IMG/VR virus record: IMGVR_UViG_3300033064_001671
Location: 1-28,515 of that record
DNA: 28,515 nucleotides
DNA from: a virus
Reading direction: 5' to 3' (one strand)
The notes beneath the pieces were generated by a model that was not told where the DNA came from, made no database searches, and worked only from the letters and a program-made list of their open reading frames with translations. Position numbers and translations under genes: made by a program. Shown here in pieces: positions 6,146 to 13,608 of the stretch; position 1 is the stretch's first letter, and the number at the start of each line of letters is the position of its first letter.

Positions 6146-6421
6146 ATGAAGACGAAAGTTCGGGAGAGCAACAAGACGTACTATCCGCAACTCAACAACA
6201 CCGAGCAACTGATCGGTCAGTGTATCCACTGCAAGTCAAAGCGACTTACAGCGACACTGAAAGCCTGCGTCAGCGCCCGCCAGTTCGCGGGCAAGTGGAA
6301 CATGTCAGGCGGGTTCGCGTTGGGCGAGAACGTTCAGTACACCTGTCGCGTGTGCGGGCACGTCTGGGGCGAATGCGAAGACCTATGCCCGCAACACGCC
6401 GAGGGCGAATGTCCTGAGTAG
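6146..6421 (+). CDS. Zinc-ribbon protein (91 aa)
   Basis: The start follows GAAAGGAGTAGCGAC. CIHCKSKRL (26-34) and CRVCGHVWGEC (about 67-77) form two zinc knuckles of a ribbon, resembling nucleic-acid-binding ribbon proteins, with two more Cys near the end (LCPQHAEGECPE). The middle segment has aromatic and glycine residues typical of a beta-sheet core. Function is unknown. It is one of several small Cys-knuckle proteins in this operon. Confidence 0.7.
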   Translation: MKTKVRESNKTYYPQLNNTEQLIGQCIHCKSKRLTATLKACVSARQFAGKWNMSGGFALGENVQYTCRVCGHVWGECEDLCPQHAEGECPE

Positions 6422-6458
6422 CAAACCAATCTTGGGGAGAATCGGAAAGGAGTCGAAG

Positions 6459-6647
6459 ATGAGAGAGCGCGAAGACACGAGACGCGCGGTGCCGATAATC
6501 ATGCGGGCACCCAGCGGGCCGATCAATAAGCCCGGCAGCTACCGCTGCCAGTCGTGCAGCGAGCCAAAATGGTGGGTGGAGTTGACGGACGGCATCTGCA
6601 TCACCTGCCGCCACCCGCAAGACGACAAGAAAAGAAAGAGGAGTTGA
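6459..6647 (+). CDS. Small zinc-ribbon protein (62 aa)
   Basis: The ATG at 6459 follows GGAAAGGAGTCGAAG; an upstream in-frame start lacks a site. A four-Cys ribbon is formed by CQSC and CITC separated by a Trp-rich strand (EPKWWVELTDGI). Both ends are basic, ending KKRKRS, which suggests nucleic-acid binding. The family is not recognised. The next gene starts three bases after its stop. Confidence 0.7.
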   Translation: MREREDTRRAVPIIMRAPSGPINKPGSYRCQSCSEPKWWVELTDGICITCRHPQDDKKRKRS

Positions 6648-6650
6648 CGT

Positions 6651-6887
6651 ATGAAAGTTATCGAGATAATCGTGCTCGCGGCCGCACTGTTCCTTCTTGG
6701 AATAGTGTTGGCCATAGGATTCAGTTTGCTTCTGGCGTTCCCGGTCATGTGGCTATGGAACTGGTTGATGCCAGTCATATTTGGTCTTCCGCTGGTCTCT
6801 TACTGGCAAGCGTGGGGGTTGTCTATGTTCTCGGCCCTGCTGGTCAGGAGCGGCGCATCAAGTATATGCAAAGCCACAACGAAGTGA
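6651..6887 (+). CDS. Small two-helix membrane protein conserved in phages (78 aa)
   Basis: The start is preceded by GGAGTTGACGT. Residues 3-30 are a long hydrophobic helix, followed by the motif FPVMWLWNWLMPVIFGLP and SYWQAWGLSMFSALL. This aromatic WNWLMP...FGLP...YWQAWGL pattern is one I recognise from small membrane proteins of many phages and metagenomic contigs; the function is unknown. It is the last recognisable gene before the terminator. The following 6888-7049 stretch holds no supported gene. Confidence 0.75.
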   Translation: MKVIEIIVLAAALFLLGIVLAIGFSLLLAFPVMWLWNWLMPVIFGLPLVSYWQAWGLSMFSALLVRSGASSICKATTK

Positions 6888-7049
6888 GTATGCTAGGTAC
6901 GGCGAAGTTCATGTGTAGCATAGGCGGGAGGCGACGAAGGTAGCTCGTCAGGGTTGCCGGAGCCGACAGTGAAATACCGCCCTTGAACATCTGCGTGCGC
7001 ACAAAGACGGCGCATCGTACGAGCGCCGAGTCGTACTCAGGCTCACACT

Positions 7050-7100
7050 GACCCCAGTAGTTTGGCCCTCACCGGGCTGGCTGCTGGGGTCTTTTTTTTT
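7050..7100 (+). terminator. Intrinsic terminator closing the left operon
   Basis: GACCCCAG (7050-7057) pairs perfectly with CTGGGGTC (7084-7091), with an internal GGCCC/GGGCT stem, and is followed by nine T (7092-7100). It is a textbook plus-strand terminator. It sits at the convergence of the two gene arms. Read from the minus strand the hairpin lacks a U-tract, so it should be one-directional. Confidence 0.9.
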
Positions 7101-7105
7101 GGTCG

Positions 7106-8083
7106 TCACTCAGCGACTTCGGCTTTGCCGCCCATCGAGAACCCTGTCAGGTCGCCGCTCTTGATGTCTGACCAGAGCTTGTCGTCATTCACACGCACCG
7201 TCAGCCACCACGCACCCTTTTTGATCTTGCCGCCGCCCTTCTTCGTATCCGCGTCAGCCTGAAAGCATTCGAGCACCGTCACGTTCTTGCGCCCGGTCTT
7301 GTGCATGCACTGGAACGTCTGACAGTTCTCCATGAAGTCGAACATCGTCTTCTTGATTTCATCGGCGTCCGTGAAATCGTCTTGCGCGTCAACCACCTCT
7401 GCCTCGTACACGATACCGCCGACAATGCGCTCCTCGTCCTCGTCCTTCATGATCTCGACGGAATGAATCATCACATCATCGAACGCCTTCTTCGCGGCTA
7501 TCGTCAACTCACTGGTGTCGGCTGCCGTCGCGCTCTCCTTGATAACCCGCCGCGTCTTCTCGCAGGGCACTATGACCAGATCATACAAGGGAATAATGCT
7601 GCCCTCAACATCGTCGTGGCCCATCAGCACCGGCTTGTCGAGTTGAGCCAGTAGCAGTGACGTAACGGACTTCAACTGCTCTGAGAACAGCTCACACGCC
7701 TTGTCAACCACCACCTCAACGTCAGCGGCACCGCGCGGGTTGACCGCGTGCGCTCCGTAAATACTGACCGCATTCTCTATCAATGTGATGGGCTCAAGCG
7801 AGCACACATCTACACCGAGCATTCCCTTGCGCATCAACGTCTGGTCAATGCGACTCTTCGCCGACACCGGCTTGCCCAGATCGTGCAGCCGTTTGGCCAC
7901 AATAGAGTACTTGGTCAACAGGCTGCCGCGCGTCATTGGCGGTCGAGTGTTCGCCGCTCCGTTGAAGTACTTGTCGAACATCTGAATGCAGCGCAGACGA
8001 AGCTCGCCAAGTTTCTCTGTGTCGTCCGTTGCCCCAACCAGTTCGCGTATCTGGTCGTCAGTCATTTCCTCGATCTTCGTCAT
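7106..8083 (-). CDS. XkdF-like putative phage serine protease / head maturation protein
   Basis: The C-terminal 120 residues match the XkdF (Peptidase_S78_2) family of PBSX-like phages: SVEIMKDEDEERIVGGIVYE, then VVDAQDDFTDADEIKKTM, and KGAWWLTVRVNDDKLWSDIK followed by SGDLTGFSMGGKAEV. These proteins are predicted to process capsid and scaffold proteins during head assembly. The N-terminal 200 residues are mixed helical and not recognised. The gene overlaps its upstream neighbour by ATGA and is the last of the head cluster. Unusually, no scaffold or capsid gene follows: the plus-strand terminator lies directly downstream. No internal promoter is seen. Confidence 0.85.
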   Translation of the reverse strand: MTKIEEMTDDQIRELVGATDDTEKLGELRLRCIQMFDKYFNGAANTRPPMTRGSLLTKYSIVAKRLHDLGKPVSAKSRIDQTLMRKGMLGVDVCSLEPITLIENAVSIYGAHAVNPRGAADVEVVVDKACELFSEQLKSVTSLLLAQLDKPVLMGHDDVEGSIIPLYDLVIVPCEKTRRVIKESATAADTSELTIAAKKAFDDVMIHSVEIMKDEDEERIVGGIVYEAEVVDAQDDFTDADEIKKTMFDFMENCQTFQCMHKTGRKNVTVLECFQADADTKKGGGKIKKGAWWLTVRVNDDKLWSDIKSGDLTGFSMGGKAEVAE

Positions 8084-8346
8084 TTGGCTTGTCCTCTCAG
8101 TGATTTGGTGTCTTCGTAGGCCGTCGTACCGGTCACCTGCTTGTAATCAAGTTTGTTCCGCTTACAGTGACGAGACACATCGCTCAGGGTTATGCCAGTA
8201 GTATACCAGCACGTCTCCACCACAGGAATCTTGACCCAGCGTTTCGCGCGCTCGTCGAACCACTCGCCCTTTGAAACAAATTCTGGGACCTCTCGGTATC
8301 GGCAAACTCTTTCGCTGTCGTCCAGAGCATACTTGATTTTGCTCAT
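8080..8346 (-). CDS. Small hypothetical protein between MuF and XkdF genes (88 aa)
   Basis: ATG overlaps the MuF stop by one base (TAATG) and is preceded by AGAGGAGCAAGATA; its own stop overlaps the next start. The protein has a charged N-terminus, WFDERAKRWVKIPVVETCWY, then TLSDVSRHCKRNKLDYKQV, which resembles a helix-turn-helix-like segment and could bind nucleic acid or a partner. Because it lies immediately after a probable toxin-domain gene, an immunity or assembly-partner role is possible, but this rests on position alone. Confidence 0.7.
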   Translation of the reverse strand: MSKIKYALDDSERVCRYREVPEFVSKGEWFDERAKRWVKIPVVETCWYTTGITLSDVSRHCKRNKLDYKQVTGTTAYEDTKSLRGQAK

Positions 8347-9956
8347 TATCTTGCTCCTCTGTAAAACGGAACGTAGCCCTCAATGGATTTATTCATGGCA
8401 CCTACCGGCATCTCCGGCTTCGACCGATACCGCGTGTAGATTTCGTGAGCCTTCGCCTTCGCGGCCATGTCGTGATCGTGGACCTGAATCTCTGCCCGGA
8501 TGATACCGCCGCCGGGCGTTGCATACTGCGCGTCGATGTGCAGACCAACATACCCAGACTTGTTGAACGGGTTCGCGTACTTGTCGTCTATCATCAACAC
8601 GCGGCCGCCGGAAGCCTCGATTCGTGATCTTATCGATGCCGTCGCCGCCGGAATATCGCCCACCTTCTCGACAACAACCGTGCCACGAACAGCATCGGTT
8701 ATCCCGTCAACAGGGTGCCCTCTGACATTGATTTTTTCCCTGAGAGACGCCTTCGTTTTGGTTATGTATTTGTTGCCGGGCCCGAAGTACGCCTTTCCCT
8801 TAGAATCGGAGGCCGCGCCAACCACGTTCGCTCTCAGCTTGGGAGCCGCGCCAACCGCATCTTTGTAAAGCCCGTCCGCAGTTGTCGCCGTGTTCTTCAC
8901 AGTGCTTGTGTCCACCAGACGTACCGATTGATCGCCGACTTTCGTGCGATAATGCTCCTTGAACTGGTCAACCTCGGCTCTTAGCTCTTTATTTCTCTCA
9001 AGCTCACTGTCAGGCAGTCCCTCTTCCGTACCCTGATCGCGGTTCAACCAATTGCAATGACAATTTGTGTGAACGGCAATAACATTGTCCGCCGACGCTA
9101 TCGGGAACTGCCACCCGTCCATATCGGCGCAGACCGGGCACGCTCCGCTACTGGCCATGAACTCAACCATTTTCACATTGGCTTTCTTCCAGCCGATCAG
9201 CGTGCCCTCACTCAAACTACTGATGCTCTCAGTTCTGGCAATGGCGATGCTGCGTTGTCTCAGCTTCATGTCACGATAGCGGGCAACGCGAGCATTCAGA
9301 ACCCGACCACGAAGCCCCTGCCCTGCCAACTGATCTCTATACGAGTTCACATACCCAACCTGTCTTGTGGTCAGGGCAAACCCGTCGAGACGCTTGATCT
9401 GCCGGGCTATCTCGCCTACGCCACGTCCCTCGCGCACGCCCGAGGTGATCGCGGCACGTATGTTCGTGCGCATCACCCTCGTAATCTCACGCACGAGTCT
9501 GGCGCTATGCTGACTGGCCCATCGGTTAGCCTCTGGGTTGGTCATCGTGAACGAGCCTTTGAACCGCGTGTACTTCATCGAGCCATTGGCCGCCCGTACA
9601 GCATACTCAAGCATCGTCGGGCGAATGTACTGGACGCCACGCGCGTCGAGGCAGCCCCAATCGACCAGACGCGCAACCATAGCGGCAGGCGTGCTCGCTT
9701 TGTGCAGATTGATTCCCTTTGCAATGGGCTTCAGTCCCATCTGCATCTGGGTCCGAACGCCGTACACGACTGCTCTGTGACACTCGGCAAACCACTTGTC
9801 GATGTTCGGCTTCAACTGAATCGCGCTACTCAATCCCAGCCGCTGCAACTCTAGGTGCAGCTTCCGGCCCTGACGACGGCGGGAGTCCGACGGAGCCGGT
9901 GTCCTCAGCGTCCCCGACGACTCAATGTTTGCCAATGTTCCGGGCTGCGGTGTCAT
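8346..9956 (-). CDS. MuF-type minor head protein fused to a RelA/SpoT-like nucleotidyltransferase domain
   Basis: The 536-residue protein has two parts. Residues about 140-305 are the phage Mu F head-morphogenesis domain: IARTESISSLSEG (239-251), then CPVC (273-276) and HTNCHCNW (296-303). Residues about 395-515 align with the alarmone synthetase domain of RelA/SpoT: TKASLREKI, ITDAVRGTVVVE (419-430; D421, R424), DDKYANPFNKSGYVGLH (457-473; Y469, H473), RAEIQVHD (487-494; E489) and AHEIYTRYR (503-511). The catalytic Asp and Glu are kept. RelA/SpoT enzymes make (p)ppGpp, and toxic relatives modify adenosine or tRNA. Because MuF proteins are in the virion, the domain may be delivered into the host. 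Polymorphic MuF toxins are known; this activity is inferred. Confidence 0.85.
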   Translation of the reverse strand: MTPQPGTLANIESSGTLRTPAPSDSRRRQGRKLHLELQRLGLSSAIQLKPNIDKWFAECHRAVVYGVRTQMQMGLKPIAKGINLHKASTPAAMVARLVDWGCLDARGVQYIRPTMLEYAVRAANGSMKYTRFKGSFTMTNPEANRWASQHSARLVREITRVMRTNIRAAITSGVREGRGVGEIARQIKRLDGFALTTRQVGYVNSYRDQLAGQGLRGRVLNARVARYRDMKLRQRSIAIARTESISSLSEGTLIGWKKANVKMVEFMASSGACPVCADMDGWQFPIASADNVIAVHTNCHCNWLNRDQGTEEGLPDSELERNKELRAEVDQFKEHYRTKVGDQSVRLVDTSTVKNTATTADGLYKDAVGAAPKLRANVVGAASDSKGKAYFGPGNKYITKTKASLREKINVRGHPVDGITDAVRGTVVVEKVGDIPAATASIRSRIEASGGRVLMIDDKYANPFNKSGYVGLHIDAQYATPGGGIIRAEIQVHDHDMAAKAKAHEIYTRYRSKPEMPVGAMNKSIEGYVPFYRGAR

Positions 9957-10180
9957 TTGCTCTTGTCCTTCACACGCTCAAATACAATGTCGTTTTCCTG
10001 ACCGGGAAATAGCACTCTATGATCGTGCTCCCCAGCAAAGATTTGACCGGGAATTGAGTCGGAAAAGGCGTCACAGGTGCCATCGCTGTGATTGTGCTTG
10101 CAGTAATGACACTGTGAATAACCAAAATCCTCGGCCATCTCTCGAAGCGCCGCGTCCTGTTTTGCTGTTGTCGTCATCAT
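9953..10180 (-). CDS. Small Cys-motif protein upstream of MuF (75 aa)
   Basis: The start follows AAAAGGAGTGAA, and the gene overlaps both neighbours by 4 bases (ATGA). CHYC (24-27) with HNH and a third Cys in DGTCDAF forms a metal-binding knuckle, followed by SIPGQIFAGEHDHR and FPGQENDIVFE. This IPxxI...GxxxH...PGQxNxIxF pattern is one I associate with small phage proteins encoded next to head morphogenesis genes. The role is unknown; a partner or immunity function for the MuF fusion is a hypothesis. Confidence 0.7.
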   Translation of the reverse strand: MMTTTAKQDAALREMAEDFGYSQCHYCKHNHSDGTCDAFSDSIPGQIFAGEHDHRVLFPGQENDIVFERVKDKSK

Positions 10181-10722
10181 TTCACTCCTTTTCGCCGCAG
10201 TGTCATCTCGTAAACATCCGGCCGACCGTACTTCTCATAGTCCCACGAAGCCGGCGCGTAATCGTCGCTCCAGTGAATCGTCTTCGTCACTTTGAATCCT
10301 CTGTCCTTATACAACTCTCTGAGATGTTCCCCAAGGCAATCAAGCCGCGTCGCCCCGCGATCAACTGCGTCCTGAACCAACGCCGCCCCGCGACCGCGTG
10401 CATTGGAGAACACTGAAACCAATTCACCATTCTTCTTGATTGCAAACCCACTCAGACCGTCATTCGTCAAGAAGACACGTGCGCCCATTTGCTTGTACTC
10501 AGCCTCAGTATACGGAGTCAGAAAAGCCAGCTTGTCCCCCGGGAGCTTGTTCCGCGCGCTCACAAAATTACTCAATCCGGATTTCCTAAACTTGAGCTTG
10601 GGCGTCGGCGTCATCGTACTACCGGGCACCGGCACACCACACGGGGGCACCGGACCGGGCGACACTTTCAGCACGTCAACCAGTCGGCTGCGCAGCACGA
10701 GTTCTGGCCAGAATTCACTCAT
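10177..10722 (-). CDS. GNAT-like acetyltransferase-fold protein
   Basis: In this 181-residue protein, residues 75-175 have the order expected of a small GNAT domain: GLSGFAIKKNGELVSVFS (two antiparallel strands), NARGRGAALVQDAVDRGAT (the acyl-CoA-binding loop and helix), LDCLGEHLRELYKDRGF (strand, helix and the LYxxxGF motif) and a final strand DVYEMTLRRK. The N-terminal 60 residues are Pro-rich and low complexity. It overlaps the portal gene by 8 bases and the next gene by 4. GNAT-like genes occur in phage head clusters with unclear targets; a toxin-like or head-protein-modifying role cannot be separated. Confidence 0.6.
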   Translation of the reverse strand: MSEFWPELVLRSRLVDVLKVSPGPVPPCGVPVPGSTMTPTPKLKFRKSGLSNFVSARNKLPGDKLAFLTPYTEAEYKQMGARVFLTNDGLSGFAIKKNGELVSVFSNARGRGAALVQDAVDRGATRLDCLGEHLRELYKDRGFKVTKTIHWSDDYAPASWDYEKYGRPDVYEMTLRRKGVK

Positions 10723-12181
10723 CGTCTTCCGTCTCAGTATCCAGTTCGTCGTCGATCATCTCTTGCACGTCCTTCACATCAGCCTTCTCACGAAGCTCCT
10801 CGACAAGAGTTTCCATTGCCTCGCTGCTACCGCGCGCGAGCTTGTCCAGACGCTCGACAGTCTCCTCGCCCGCCGGGACCACCTGCTGCGTCACGTAGTA
10901 CTGATCGCCGCCCTCAATCGGACCGCCGATACCGAGGTCTTTCCGTATCTCGTTCTGATTCACGGCACCGAGACGGAACAGCTTGTCGAAAACCTCCACG
11001 CGCGTCTTGAGTTCGTCTGACAAGTACTCGCTCATATCGAACACGACCTTGAACGTGCCCTGCTTCTTGAACCTCGGGCACAGGAACTTGTTGATAGACG
11101 AGGCGATCTTCAGCATCTTCGGCTTCATCGTGTCCTGATAGAACGCCTTCTCTTGCAGGTTGTAATTCGAGTATTTGGCATATTCAAGCAGCCCGACCTT
11201 GACCGGTGGGACGCCGAACACGGTCAGGATTTCCTGCCGGTTCATCTTCTTCAACTGCTCGAAGCCCATTTCCTTGAAGTTCTGGCCAATGGGCTTGAAG
11301 GACAGGCCGGGCGGGAGGATGGCGGTCTTGAACTGCTGCTTGCTGCCACGGTGCCGCGCTCGCCACTGTGTAGACACGCGCTCATAATCCTCCTTGTCCA
11401 TCTCGTTGGCCGATTCGATTACGCCGGACGGAGTGGCATCATTGGAGAAGAACGCCTTGTTGTACTTGACAGTCTCTTGCTCAAGCAACAGCGGGTCGGT
11501 CGCAGCGGTCACCGAGCCCTGACCCTCGTAGTCGGCCACCGGATTGAAATAGCGGAAGGCCAGAATCTCCTCGGGCGAAAACCTGACCGTTTTCGTACCC
11601 ATCTTGAAACTGTACGAACTGATGGTCGTCGGGGCGTTGCGCGAAAGATTCGTCTTCATCCGCGTCGGTCTGATGGGATAGATTTCGCCGGGCAGCCCGT
11701 TCACCATCTCCGCCAGTTCCCAGTACATTGTACCAGCCAGTTCCATGTACCCGATAGTACTCTCAAGCAGATCATAGGTCGTCATCGATGGGTTAGGATT
11801 CTGGAGTATCTTCACGAGCCAGTATTTGTCTTCCTCGTCCGTCACATCCTCCCAGCCAGCGGGCGTGCCGCTCGGCTGCACCTCTTCCAATTCAGGAACA
11901 GGCTTCTTGTCCTTCTCGTCCGCCTTCTCAGTCTCTTCAGCGGTAGCGCCATCGATCTTGCGGAAAACGCGGAGAGGAAGTGCCGCGCCGCTTGTTGCGA
12001 TGGTGTACACGCACGCATACACCCACGGCATCTGATTGTAGAGCTTCAGATACTCGCTCATCCCTGCGGGCGGTGACAACTGATTCCGCCCGAACAGTGA
12101 GTCTACGATTATCGGACCCTGAGCCGAGACCTTCTTGACCTTGGTCTCCTTGATCGGCTTTGTCTGTTTCCCTTTCGCCAT
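10715..12181 (-). CDS. Phage portal protein (HK97 family)
   Basis: The 488-residue protein shows the HK97-type portal pattern: MPWVYACVYTIATSGAALPL near residue 50 (the NxxVyacv segment), LLESTIGYMELAGTMYWEL, YPIRPTRMKTNLSR, LAFRYFNPVADYEGQGSVTA, and QEILTVFGVPPVKVGLLEYA followed by KYSNYNLQEKAFYQDTM and LLARFK-like FLCPRF. It forms the dodecameric ring through which DNA is packaged. ATG at 12181 is chosen because CAGGAG lies seven bases upstream; the GTG at 12199 would overlap the terL stop. A long acidic tail (residues 440-488) is probably the coiled-coil extension. It directly follows terL. Confidence 0.93.
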   Translation of the reverse strand: MAKGKQTKPIKETKVKKVSAQGPIIVDSLFGRNQLSPPAGMSEYLKLYNQMPWVYACVYTIATSGAALPLRVFRKIDGATAEETEKADEKDKKPVPELEEVQPSGTPAGWEDVTDEEDKYWLVKILQNPNPSMTTYDLLESTIGYMELAGTMYWELAEMVNGLPGEIYPIRPTRMKTNLSRNAPTTISSYSFKMGTKTVRFSPEEILAFRYFNPVADYEGQGSVTAATDPLLLEQETVKYNKAFFSNDATPSGVIESANEMDKEDYERVSTQWRARHRGSKQQFKTAILPPGLSFKPIGQNFKEMGFEQLKKMNRQEILTVFGVPPVKVGLLEYAKYSNYNLQEKAFYQDTMKPKMLKIASSINKFLCPRFKKQGTFKVVFDMSEYLSDELKTRVEVFDKLFRLGAVNQNEIRKDLGIGGPIEGGDQYYVTQQVVPAGEETVERLDKLARGSSEAMETLVEELREKADVKDVQEMIDDELDTETEDDE

Positions 12182-12195
12182 CGGTTTTCTCCTGT

Positions 12196-13608
12196 TCACA
12201 TGAACATAATCTCAAGCGGCGCTTTCTTCACACCGTTGACCATTCCTGAGCAGGCCATGATTACGGCCTCTGCCATATCGGGGCTACGCGCGCCGCGCCG
12301 CCTCATCTCATCTTTCGTCTCTAGTTTGACCAACCGTTCGTTCACACGCTTGTACCGAAAGCTGGTGAACTGACCGGCAAGCTCGCCGTTGCGAACCTCG
12401 TGCGCCTCTTCGCCAGACGGCAGGTCGAGTTGGCAGTCGTCTTTCAACAAAGCCTCTCGAAACAGCCATGCGTCCTGCGTCTTACGATTTGAGAAGCGAG
12501 TCTGATCTACATCCTCTGAGCTACCGGCCACCCAGTCTTCTACCGTCGGCCTGCCCTCTTTGCCATCGAACATACGTTCCTCGCGCAGCCAGTCGGCGAT
12601 AGGACCACCTACGCCCGTCGAGTCAACTCGATAGATGATCGGTCCGTACTCGGCGGCAATTCTGTCAAGCTCCTCTCGCAGACGCCCAGTCGAGTGTCTT
12701 CCCTGAATGCGCGACGCGATGCTGATCTTGTTCCCGCGACGAAGGGCGATGATGCTGTCATCTGCGCCAAGTCTGGCCACGTCAACGCCCGCCTCCGTCG
12801 GCTCGTTGATTTCATCAGCGGGCCCGATGTCGCGCTCCAGCGCCGCGCGAACTGCACGGTATGGGAATACGTTGTAATGATCCTCGCCGAGCGCGTCCCA
12901 GTTCCCCTCGATATATCGGTTCACCCAGCCCGGCGTGTCGCGAAACGATTCAAGCATCGTCTCCCGATAATCGTCCGGTAGGTTGCCGCTGTTGTCGTCG
13001 ATACGCGCTTGGACGAAGACTCTGTTCGGCTTGCCCTTGATCTTGAACACGCCCGGCTCAACAAGATAGCCTTCGTCAATGAACCAGTACTTGAGCCAGC
13101 AATCCTCGGGGTTCGACGTGAACAGCGCCTTGTAATACGGACGACCGCCGCCGGGAAGTCTCAGGCGTAGCGAACGGATGAGCATGTTCGCATACCGCTC
13201 CTGCGTCTCGCTCGCCTCGTCAATACCGAACGCCCCCCAGTCAGAGCCCTTCACACGGCTCAAGTCGCGATCAGCACCTGATGGGCGCAAGCCGCCATAG
13301 GCCAGCATCGACCCGTTGATGAACGTGACCTCGCGCCGCTGATGGTCGTGGCGCTTCACCAATTTGAACGGCAGATATTCCATCAGCTTCGGGTAGCAGT
13401 TCGCCATGAACGTGACAAGCTCATGCTGGCAGAAGTAGACGCGGTTGCCCGGGAAGTCGAGACAGAGTTGAATCAGTTCGTTTACGAGGAACACCGTTTT
13501 GCCGCCCCCGACGGCACCCCCGTACATCACCAGTTTCTCCGCGCGTGCGTGCGCGAGCAACTGCTTATCGTTCGGCACATAGCCGGTCTCTATGACTTCT
13601 GTTCTCAA
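12196..13608 (-). CDS. terL: Terminase large subunit (TerL)
   Basis: The 470-residue protein has the ATPase and nuclease layout of TerL. Walker A is GAVGGGKT (31-38). Walker B is FGIDEASE (127-134), and ALFTSNPED (161-169) is the coupling motif III. The RNase H-like nuclease half has GVDVARLGADDS (274-285), YRVDSTGVGG (326-335) and a C-terminal acidic segment. It cuts concatemers and pumps DNA into the head. The start is TTG at 13608 in TTGA, overlapping the glycosyltransferase stop by four bases, with AAAGGGC upstream. No small terminase subunit is adjacent. Confidence 0.93.
   Translation of the reverse strand: MRTEVIETGYVPNDKQLLAHARAEKLVMYGGAVGGGKTVFLVNELIQLCLDFPGNRVYFCQHELVTFMANCYPKLMEYLPFKLVKRHDHQRREVTFINGSMLAYGGLRPSGADRDLSRVKGSDWGAFGIDEASETQERYANMLIRSLRLRLPGGGRPYYKALFTSNPEDCWLKYWFIDEGYLVEPGVFKIKGKPNRVFVQARIDDNSGNLPDDYRETMLESFRDTPGWVNRYIEGNWDALGEDHYNVFPYRAVRAALERDIGPADEINEPTEAGVDVARLGADDSIIALRRGNKISIASRIQGRHSTGRLREELDRIAAEYGPIIYRVDSTGVGGPIADWLREERMFDGKEGRPTVEDWVAGSSEDVDQTRFSNRKTQDAWLFREALLKDDCQLDLPSGEEAHEVRNGELAGQFTSFRYKRVNERLVKLETKDEMRRRGARSPDMAEAVIMACSGMVNGVKKAPLEIMFM

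Noticed and set aside
6888-7049. Possible tRNA or short gene upstream of the terminator
   Set aside because: No acceptor stem or T-loop consensus was found and the only short frames lack ribosome sites.
7050-7100. The terminator as bidirectional, also ending the minus-strand head operon
   Set aside because: On the minus strand the hairpin is followed by AGTGTGAGCC, with no U-tract, so termination from that side is not supported.
9057-9854. Long open plus-strand frame (265 codons) opposite the MuF gene
   Set aside because: It has no ribosome site and is antisense to a recognised gene; the open frame is a by-product of GC-rich coding on the other strand.
11153-12076. Plus-strand open frame of 307 codons opposite the portal gene
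   Set aside because: No recognisable domain and no ribosome site; it mirrors the portal gene's codon usage.
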